From Candidatus Melainabacteria bacterium (GTDB lineage: Bacteria; Actinomycetota; Actinomycetes; Mycobacteriales; Pseudonocardiaceae): DNA of 6,217 nt. Positions 1 to 5,482 of the stretch are shown here, piece after piece. The position numbers and the translations under genes are program-made. The notes beneath the pieces were generated by a model. That model saw only the letters and a list, made by a program, of their open reading frames with translations, made no database searches and was not told the DNA's origin. Location: the NCBI GenBank assembly GCA_903970565.1, contig CAJCJE010000880.1, forward strand, positions 1 to 6,217, read 5' to 3'. Position 1 is the stretch's first letter. Every line of letters begins with the position of its first letter.

Positions 1-3000
1 CTACCAGTTCACCGACCTCTCGCACGCCTTCCTGCACCGAGCACGCGACAGGTTCGCCGAGCACACCTTCGTCGAGTACGGGATCTGCGACATCGAACAC
101 CCACCGGCCGACTACGCCGACTCCTTCGACGTCGTCATCGCCACCAACGTGCTGCACGCGACCTCCGACGTCCCCGCGACGCTCGGCAACGTCCGCGATC
201 TGCTGCGCGCGGGCGGCATCCTCGTGCTCAGTGAGATCACCGACCGGCAGGACTTCGCCACGCTGACCTTCGGGCTCACCGACGGCTGGTGGTTGGCCAA
301 CGACGACTACCGGATCGAGAACAGTCCCCTGCTGTCCGGCGCGCGGTGGCAGGATCTCCTGCGGGAAGCCGGTTTCGGTGCGGTGCGCACGCACGGCGAG
401 GACGGCCAACAGGTCCTGGTCGCGTTGGCCGGTGCGCGGACACGCGAGGCTGAGGACACACCCGCGCTGTCGGATGCGACGTCGCGTGAGGTGGTGGAGG
501 AGTTTATTCGTTCGGTTATTGCGGTGACGATGCGTTTTGATCCGGTTGAGGTGGAGCGTGATCGGCCTTTTCGTGATATGGGTATTGATTCGTTGATTTC
601 GATGGAGTTGGTGAGGCCGCTTCGGGAGCGGCTTGGTTATCTTCCGGCGACGGTTTTGTTCGAGCATCCTACTGTTGCGCGGCTTGCTGATCATCTTGTG
701 GTCGAACACGGTGAAGCGGTCCGTGCCGCCTTCGGTGCTTCCGCGCCCCCGCAACAACAACCACCGGAGGCGGAGGACCGCCGTGCGGATCGCACCACGC
801 GCGCACCGATCCCGGCCGAGCCGGCAACCACGTCGTTCGAGCCGAGAACCGGTGACATCGCGATCGTCGGCATGGCCGCGCGGCTGCCGAAGTCGGGCAA
901 CGTCGCCGAGTTCTGGCACAACCTCTACGAGGGGGCGGACTGCACCTCCACGGTGCCGACGGAGCGCTGGCGCGAAAAACCGACCGACGGCGCGCAGCCG
1001 CTCGGTTACACTGATCGCGGTGCCTTTGTCGATGACATCGACGCTTTCGACCACACCTTCTTCAACCTCACGCCGAACGACGCGGCGGCGATGGACCCGC
1101 AGGAACGCATCCTGCTCGAACAGACCTATCGCGCGATCCTGGACGCGGGGTGCAGCCGAACCGGTCTGGCCGGCAGCGACACCGGCGTGTTCGTGGGCGT
1201 CATGAACGGCGGGTACGCCTGGCACACGGTCGCCGACCGGACCGCCGCCCCGCCGACCTCGCTGTTCTGGTCGATGGCCAACCGGTCCTCCTACCACTTC
1301 GACTGGCACGGACCGAGTATGGCCGTGGACACCGCCTGTTCCGCCTCACTGACCGCGCTGCACCTGGCCTGCCAGTCGCTGCGGGCGGGGGAGTGCGACC
1401 GGGCGGTGGTCGGCGGGGTCAACCTCATCACCCATCCGCGCCAGTACCAGTTGCTGTGCCGAATGGGCATGTTGTCGGCGACGGGGACCTGCCGGCCCTT
1501 CGGGGCCGGAGCCGACGGCTTCGTGGACGGAGAGGGAGTCGTCTGCCTGGTGCTGCGGCCTCTGGCGGACGCCGTGCGCGACGGGGACCGGGTCCACGCG
1601 GTCATCGCTGGCTCGGCGGTCAACGCCGGCGGCAGGGCCAACGGCTACACGGCACCGAACGTGGAGGCCCAGTTCGCGGTCATCACCAAGGCGCTGGCGG
1701 CAGCGGAGATCAGCCCCGGCGAGGTCGGTTACCTCGAAGCCCACGGCACCGGCACCGAACTGGGCGACCCGATCGAACTGCGGGCCTTGAGCAAGGCATA
1801 TGCCGAGGCCGGTACGCAACGCATCCGGCTGGGTTCGGTGAAGTCCAACATCGGCCACCTGGAGTCGGCGGCGGGCCTGACCGGGCTGCTCAAGGCCGTG
1901 TTGCAGATGCGGCACGGGTACCTGGTGCCGTCGCTGAACGCGGACCGGACCAACCCGCACCTGGACTTCACCGAGACGCCGTTCACGCTCAACACGCGCC
2001 GCGAACCGTGGCCGGCGGCGCTGCCGAAGGTGTCGGCGGTCAGCTCCTTCGGCGCCGGTGGCGCCAACACGCACGTGGTGCTGCGCGGCGCGCCCGATGT
2101 CGCGGACGAGCAGGCCGGCGGTGAACTGGACCGCTACGTCATTCCGTTGTCGCATCACAGCAGCGCGGGACTGCAACTGGCAATGGACGAGCTGCGCGGT
2201 TGGCTGGCCGAACGCCCGGTGGACCTCGACGCCCTCGCCCACACCCTGGCCTGCTGCCGGGACGGTTTCCGTCACCGCGTCGCGCTCGTCTGCCGCGACC
2301 AGGACGATCTCGTGCGCCAACTCGGCGAGGACCTGGAGATCCGGCGTGCCAGGGTGCCGGCGACCGGCCGACCCCCGCTGGAACTGTCCGCCGGCACCGC
2401 CGAGGAGATCGCGGCCCGGTACGAGGCGGGGGAGACCCTGGACTGGTCCCGCTACTACCGCCGACGCGCGTTGCTGTCGGTGCCGGAGTATCCGTTCCTG
2501 CGGCACCGACACTGGGTCGACTCCGTCGAATCGGAGCGCGGACTGTCCACACTGGTCTCGGCGCACCGGATCACCGGCGAGACCGTGGTCCCCGCCGCGT
2601 GGACGCTCTCGGCGTTCGCCGAGCAGGCGGGCGGGCGCAGCCTTGCCGACGTGCTCTGGCGGCGCCGGATCGCCACGCCCGAGGACGTCGAGCTGGTGGC
2701 GCGGGACGGACAGCTCTCGCTGGTCGATCGAACCGACGGCGAGGTCTGCTGCACCGCCGACCTGGTGGCACCGGGCCCGGTCGACCCCGCGCCGAGGGGG
2801 ACCGCGGCCGGTGCTCGCCGGCAGTCGGCCGCCGAGGTCTATGCCGGGTTCCAGCGACTCGGTTACGACTACGGCCCGTCGTTGCGCGGTATTCGCTGGG
2901 CCGAGGTGGGGCAACGCGAGGTGCGGGCGTTCCTGCACGTGGACCGGGACTGGGGATACGACCTCTCACCCGCGCTGCTGGACTGCGGGATGCAGCTGTC

Positions 3001-3298
3001 CATCCTACTGGCGACTCGGCAGGCAGGCGGCACGTCCGTGTTCGTGCCCTACCACCTCGGCCGGCTGACGGTCGTGCGCGCGCCCAGGGACGAGGCGGTC
3101 TACTGCCACTGCGTGGCCCGACCGGCCGGCGCCTCGGAACGCACCCGCACCTACGACTTCTTCTTCACCGACACCAACGGCGCGGTGCTGGTGTCACTGC
3201 GGGAAGTGGTCTCCGTGGCGGTGGACGGCGCCGCGCCGACGCCACGGAGACCCGAACCGGAACGACCCGCCGCGTTCCGGGTCTTCGAGCTGAGCTGA
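1..3298 (+). CDS. lkcC: Trans-AT modular polyketide synthase, 3' part (cMT-ACP-KS-DH), LkcC-like
   Basis: This is the C-terminal 1098 residues of a modular PKS; the gene begins upstream of the window and the first full codon is at base 2. Visible domains in order are the end of a C-methyltransferase (residues 1-143), an acyl carrier protein (161-233, Ser197), a ketosynthase (about 284-695, Cys446, His581, His619), a KS-flanking linker ending in VPEYPFLRHRHW, and a short dehydratase (about 842-1075, His855, Asp994). No acyltransferase domain follows the KS, which marks a trans-AT system; the discrete AT is the next gene. The protein carries a growing acyl chain, alpha-methylates it, passes it to the KS for another extension and presents the product for dehydration. 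It ends at TGA 3296-3298, 13 bases before the AT gene. The lkcC name is inferred from synteny with the LkcD- and LkcE-like genes; the trans-AT PKS call itself is nearly certain. Confidence 0.9.
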   Translation, partial: YQFTDLSHAFLHRARDRFAEHTFVEYGICDIEHPPADYADSFDVVIATNVLHATSDVPATLGNVRDLLRAGGILVLSEITDRQDFATLTFGLTDGWWLANDDYRIENSPLLSGARWQDLLREAGFGAVRTHGEDGQQVLVALAGARTREAEDTPALSDATSREVVEEFIRSVIAVTMRFDPVEVERDRPFRDMGIDSLISMELVRPLRERLGYLPATVLFEHPTVARLADHLVVEHGEAVRAAFGASAPPQQQPPEAEDRRADRTTRAPIPAEPATTSFEPRTGDIAIVGMAARLPKSGNVAEFWHNLYEGADCTSTVPTERWREKPTDGAQPLGYTDRGAFVDDIDAFDHTFFNLTPNDAAAMDPQERILLEQTYRAILDAGCSRTGLAGSDTGVFVGVMNGGYAWHTVADRTAAPPTSLFWSMANRSSYHFDWHGPSMAVDTACSASLTALHLACQSLRAGECDRAVVGGVNLITHPRQYQLLCRMGMLSATGTCRPFGAGADGFVDGEGVVCLVLRPLADAVRDGDRVHAVIAGSAVNAGGRANGYTAPNVEAQFAVITKALAAAEISPGEVGYLEAHGTGTELGDPIELRALSKAYAEAGTQRIRLGSVKSNIGHLESAAGLTGLLKAVLQMRHGYLVPSLNADRTNPHLDFTETPFTLNTRREPWPAALPKVSAVSSFGAGGANTHVVLRGAPDVADEQAGGELDRYVIPLSHHSSAGLQLAMDELRGWLAERPVDLDALAHTLACCRDGFRHRVALVCRDQDDLVRQLGEDLEIRRARVPATGRPPLELSAGTAEEIAARYEAGETLDWSRYYRRRALLSVPEYPFLRHRHWVDSVESERGLSTLVSAHRITGETVVPAAWTLSAFAEQAGGRSLADVLWRRRIATPEDVELVARDGQLSLVDRTDGEVCCTADLVAPGPVDPAPRGTAAGARRQSAAEVYAGFQRLGYDYGPSLRGIRWAEVGQREVRAFLHVDRDWGYDLSPALLDCGMQLSILLATRQAGGTSVFVPYHLGRLTVVRAPRDEAVYCHCVARPAGASERTRTYDFFFTDTNGAVLVSLREVVSVAVDGAAPTPRRPEPERPAAFRVFELS
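2..430 (+). other. C-methyltransferase (cMT) domain, C-terminal part
   Basis: This is the last ~143 residues of a SAM-dependent carbon methyltransferase domain embedded in the PKS. Typical PKS-cMT segments are visible: FTDLS near residues 3-7, DVVIATNVLHAT at 43-54 (the post-SAM-pocket strand and helix) and LLRAGGILVLSEIT just after. The usual tail follows, with GLTDGWW, a conserved D-x-R and a final GF segment. The glycine-rich SAM-binding loop lies upstream of the window. The expected role is transfer of one methyl group to the alpha carbon of the beta-keto intermediate held on the following ACP. This fits a trans-AT line that loads only malonyl units and makes its methyl branches with SAM. 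Confidence 0.88.
464..700 (+). other. Acyl carrier protein domain with anomalous codon use
   Basis: The ACP helices occupy about 482-700. The phosphopantetheine attachment serine lies in the motif MGIDSLISMEL, with the Ser codon at 590-592. The domain ends in the usual LFEHPTVARLADHL helix. It is the carrier for the C-methylated intermediate made by the upstream cMT. The DNA is odd: from 464 to 658 all 65 codons end in T or G, and up to 700 only one codon (TTC at 659) ends in C. The flanking coding sequence mostly uses C/G endings. GC over 481-660 is about 53% (95 of 180 by hand count) against roughly 70% nearby. The frame and protein motif are intact, so the domain should be functional. A proline/alanine/arginine-rich linker of about 45 residues joins it to the KS. 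Confidence 0.9.
851..2086 (+). other. Ketosynthase (KS) domain, complete catalytic triad
   Basis: This is a full-length beta-ketoacyl synthase of about 412 residues, running from GDIAIVGMAARLP to SSFGAGGANTHVVL. The active-site cysteine is in VDTACSAS (codon 1337-1339). The two catalytic histidines are in EAHGTGT (1742-1744) and KSNIGHLE (1856-1858), so it should condense rather than act as a non-elongating KS0. It takes the alpha-methylated chain from an upstream carrier and extends it with a malonyl unit delivered by a free-standing AT. No AT follows it in cis. Substrate clade (trans-AT KS phylogeny) cannot be assigned by eye. Confidence 0.95.
2087..2518 (+). other. KS-flanking linker of an AT-less module
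   Basis: About 144 residues separate the KS from the DH. They show the alpha/beta adaptor seen after trans-AT KS domains: a strand RYVIPLSHHSSAGL, a helix-rich stretch with an LA-HTLACCRDGFRHRVALV segment, and the closing tail VPEYPFLRHRHW. That tail is the counterpart of the LPxYPFxRxRYW tail of the family. The segment is far too short for an acyltransferase and has no GHSxG motif. It is the direct evidence that the module depends on an AT in trans. Confidence 0.85.
2525..3226 (+). other. Dehydratase (DH) domain, short N-terminus
   Basis: A double-hotdog DH is supported by the His motif HRITGETVVP (HxxxGxxxxP, His codon 2564-2566). It is also supported by the YGPSLRGI segment (a variant of YGPxFxG) and by LLDCGMQ (DxxxQ, Asp codon 2981-2983). 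Both catalytic residues are present, so dehydration of a beta-hydroxyacyl chain is plausible. The domain is about 230 residues against the usual ~280. The HPLL start and first strands seem missing, because only about 16 residues separate the linker tail from the catalytic His. Its natural partner KR is not in this protein but at the start of the PKS gene beginning at 5475. A pyran-synthase-type variant is less likely because DxxxQ is kept. Confidence 0.75.
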
Positions 3299-3300
3299 TC

Positions 3301-3305
3301 GGAGG
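3301..3305 (+). promoter_or_regulatory. Shine-Dalgarno site for the acyltransferase gene
   Basis: GGAGG lies six bases before the ATG at 3312. An in-frame TGA at 3291-3293 and the absence of another start codon in between fix ATG 3312 as the start. Confidence 0.85.
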
Positions 3306-3311
3306 TGCGAC

Positions 3312-4175
3312 ATGGCGTCCGGTAGCGTGATCATGTTCCCCGGTCAGGGTTCCCAGCACGTCGGCATGGGCCAGGAGGTCCTCGACCGCTACCCCGACCT
3401 GTGCGAGGAAGCCGGCGACGCGGTCGGTTACGACATCCGGGCGCTGTGCCTGCGCGACGAGCACGGCCGGCTCGAACAGACCGCCTACACCCAGCAGGCC
3501 GTCTACTTCGTGAGCTGCCTGGCGTACCTCGACCATGCCGAGCGGGTCGAGGACGAGCAGGTACGGTACCTGATCGGCCACAGCCTGGGCCTGTATCCGG
3601 CGCTGTTCGCGGCCGGGGTGTTCGGACTGGTCGACGGGCTGCGGGTAGTGGCGAAGCGCGGCGACCTCATGCAGCAGGTGCGCAACGGGGCGATGCTCGC
3701 GGTCATCGGCTCCCACGTCGCCGAGATCGAGGACCGGCTCGCCGGGGCCGACGTCTTCGACGTGGATGTCGCCAACTACAACTGCCCCGACCAGGTGGTG
3801 CTCAGCGGGACGAAGGCCCGCCTGGCGGAGTTGGTGCCGCGTCTGGAACAGGCGGCCTACCGCTGCGTGCCGCTCGCGGTCAGCGGCGCGTTCCACTCCC
3901 GACACATGGAGCCGTGCCGGCGAGAGTTCGCCCGGTACCTGTTGGACCGGGAGTTCGCCGCACCGACCAAGACGGTGATCTCCACCACCAGTGGTCACAT
4001 CGTCGACTCACAACACCTGATGGAGGAGATGACCTATCAGATGGTGCGGCCGGTGCGCTGGTGGCAGACCGTGGCGCACCTGGCCGAACACGGATCGACG
4101 AGGTTCGTGGAGATCGGACCCGGAACGGTACTGACCAAACTGAACGCGAAGATCCTGGGCGGTGAACCAAAGTGA
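3312..4175 (+). CDS. lkcD: Free-standing malonyl-type acyltransferase (trans-AT), LkcD-like
   Basis: This 287-residue soluble protein has the FabD/PKS acyltransferase fold. It loads the extender unit, expected to be malonyl from malonyl-CoA, onto the carrier domains of the AT-less PKS modules. Visible residues are the oxyanion loop GQGSQ (11-15), nucleophile Ser91 in GHSLG, Arg116 in KRGDLMQQ (binds the extender carboxylate), NYNCPDQVVLSG at 155-166, His195 in GAFHS, Gln243 before PVRW, and the closing EIGPG (267-271). Retention of Arg116 argues for a true malonyl AT and against an acyl-hydrolase paralogue. One oddity is Leu94 where nearly all family members have Glu directly after GHSLG. The start is supported by a strong Shine-Dalgarno site. 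The end overlaps the next gene by four bases. Its place between a PKS gene and an LkcE-like oxidase matches LkcD; the trans-AT call is firm and the symbol follows from synteny. Confidence 0.9.
   Translation: MASGSVIMFPGQGSQHVGMGQEVLDRYPDLCEEAGDAVGYDIRALCLRDEHGRLEQTAYTQQAVYFVSCLAYLDHAERVEDEQVRYLIGHSLGLYPALFAAGVFGLVDGLRVVAKRGDLMQQVRNGAMLAVIGSHVAEIEDRLAGADVFDVDVANYNCPDQVVLSGTKARLAELVPRLEQAAYRCVPLAVSGAFHSRHMEPCRREFARYLLDREFAAPTKTVISTTSGHIVDSQHLMEEMTYQMVRPVRWWQTVAHLAEHGSTRFVEIGPGTVLTKLNAKILGGEPK
4172..4175 (+). promoter_or_regulatory. GTGA stop-start overlap (translational coupling)
   Basis: The oxidase GTG start overlaps the AT stop codon in the four bases GTGA. An in-frame TGA at 4163-4165 rules out any earlier oxidase start, and the upstream ribosome-binding sequence is weak. 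Translation of the oxidase probably depends on ribosomes finishing the AT gene. Confidence 0.8.
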
Positions 4176-5482
4176 AGACAGCACGCGATCGGATCGCGGT
4201 GATCGGCGGCGGCGGAGCTGGCACGGTCGCGGCGTGGCAACTGGCCAAGAACCACGACGTGACCCTCTTCGAATCGAGTGACTACCTCGGAGGACACGCC
4301 TACAGCCACCCCGTGACGACCGAACACGGCACGCTGCACGTGGACATGGGGGTGGAGCACTTCAACGAGAAACTGTCCCCGAACCTGTGTCGGCTGCTCG
4401 CCGGATTCTCCATCGGCAGCTACGTCGCGCCGTCGTCGGTGCACGTTGAGTTCCCCGGCGAGGGGCGGACCTGGAGCAACCTGAACTTCTCCGGCGCGCT
4501 GCGGGAGGAGCTGCACGAGGAACTCGACCGGTTTCATCTGGAGATGAACCAGTTGGCCGTGCCCGGCGACGAACGGTACCGGGGCCTGAGCATCGGCGAG
4601 TACCTCGACCGCAACGGCTACTCCCGAAGTTTCAGGTACCAGGCCCTGAACCCCCTCCTGAGCGTGTACTCGGGCTGCCACGCGCCGTCGCTGGAGTACA
4701 CGTTGAACTATGTGGCCCTGTCGTTCAAGATGAACCTGTTGTCCTTCTTCTCCGCCGGCTACTGGCGCAAGGTCGAGGGCGGCATCCATCGTTACTTCCG
4801 TGCCATCGCCGAGGAACTGGGCCAGCGGGTGCGGCTGAACACGCCGGCCGAGGCGGTACGGCCCACCGAGGATGGGGTGACCGTCGTCGCCGGGGGGACG
4901 TCGGAATCGTTCGACCACGTCGTGGTCGCCACGCACGCCGACGTCGCGCGTGGCCTGCTCGCCGCCGCCGACGACTGCTACGCCGACCTGCTGGCCGACT
5001 TCGGCTACGTCCCGGTGGAGAGCGTGCTGCACCAGGACGACACCTGGATCAGCCCGGTGAACAGCGACGCCTACTGCCAGTTCCGGATGCCGACCGGTTT
5101 CGACCTCGGTGCGGCTGAACGGATGCCGGGCAGCCTGACCCGGCACTGCAACGTGCTGTGGCCCTACCGGGAGGTCAAGCAGCCCGTGCTCATCACGTTC
5201 GACCCGCAGGGGCCGATCGAGCAGGACCGGGTTCTGCGGCGCCGCACGTGGAAACTTCCGCAGCTGCGGCCGGCCGACGTCCGCCGCAAGCGGCGTCTGG
5301 CCGACATCCAGGGCCGGCACGGCATCTGGTTCTGCGGGACCGACACCAGCGTCACCGGCCACGAGGGGGCGATCGTGTCCGGCATGGTGATCGCCGACCG
5401 GCTCGGCGTGCCGCACCCGTACCCGGACGATCCTGGCGCGGTCGCGCAGTTCCGCATCGTCAAGGAGTTCATGGGTGTCTGA
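4172..5482 (+). CDS. lkcE: FAD-dependent amide oxidase/macrocyclase, LkcE-like
   Basis: This is a 436-residue flavoenzyme of the amine-oxidase type. The N-terminal dinucleotide fold has GxGxxG at 12-17, Glu34 at the end of strand 2 and an LGG motif at 39-41. A substrate domain fills the middle. VVATHADV (251-258) and the C-terminal flavin motif around GTDTSVTGHEGA (389-400) complete the fold. No signal peptide or membrane segment is seen, so it is cytoplasmic. In lankacidin biosynthesis, LkcE oxidises the amide of the linear polyketide to an N-acyl imine and then closes the macrocycle by an intramolecular Mannich reaction. Glu62, Tyr180 and Arg324 here sit at a constant offset of two from the LkcE catalytic residues as I recall them (E64, Y182, R326). 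The overall length is also close. It lies between the trans-AT gene and a PKS gene, as lkcE does. General amine oxidase function is near certain; the macrocyclase role is inferred from homology and context. Confidence 0.88.
   Translation: MKTARDRIAVIGGGGAGTVAAWQLAKNHDVTLFESSDYLGGHAYSHPVTTEHGTLHVDMGVEHFNEKLSPNLCRLLAGFSIGSYVAPSSVHVEFPGEGRTWSNLNFSGALREELHEELDRFHLEMNQLAVPGDERYRGLSIGEYLDRNGYSRSFRYQALNPLLSVYSGCHAPSLEYTLNYVALSFKMNLLSFFSAGYWRKVEGGIHRYFRAIAEELGQRVRLNTPAEAVRPTEDGVTVVAGGTSESFDHVVVATHADVARGLLAAADDCYADLLADFGYVPVESVLHQDDTWISPVNSDAYCQFRMPTGFDLGAAERMPGSLTRHCNVLWPYREVKQPVLITFDPQGPIEQDRVLRRRTWKLPQLRPADVRRKRRLADIQGRHGIWFCGTDTSVTGHEGAIVSGMVIADRLGVPHPYPDDPGAVAQFRIVKEFMGV
5462..5467 (+). promoter_or_regulatory. 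Shine-Dalgarno site for the downstream PKS gene
   Basis: AAGGAG sits inside the last codons of the oxidase gene, seven bases before GTG 5475. This decides the start over the in-frame GTG at 5484. The ATG at 5471 is in the oxidase frame and is not the start. Confidence 0.8.

Noticed and set aside
464..700. Low-GC stretch as an inserted mobile element or integron-like cassette
   Set aside because: The reading frame is continuous and encodes a complete ACP in its expected place. No flanking repeats or transposase sequence were seen, so a recombined or converted domain is the better reading.
1150..2124. 324-codon alternative frame on the plus strand within the KS
   Set aside because: It is rich in Arg/Gly/Pro with no fold-like pattern, and it overlaps the KS reading frame that contains Cys446, His581 and His619.
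2087..2518. Degenerate acyltransferase domain after the KS
   Set aside because: The segment is only about 144 residues, has no GHSxG motif and ends in the standard YPFxRxRxW tail, so it is the normal KS-flanking linker of AT-less modules.
1346..2938. 530-codon open frame on the minus strand
   Set aside because: It lies antisense to the KS-linker-DH region. Its composition (Arg/Gly/Val/Gln-rich, no family motif) is that of a shadow frame in high-GC DNA, and the + strand frame has full catalytic motifs.
3312..4175. Acyl hydrolase (PedC-like proofreading AT) instead of a loading AT
   Set aside because: Arg116, which binds the extender carboxylate and is typically lost in acyl hydrolases, is present along with Ser91 and His195.
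4037..5416. 459-codon open frame on the minus strand
   Set aside because: It is antisense to the oxidase gene, shows no recognisable domain and mirrors the third-position GC bias of the real gene.
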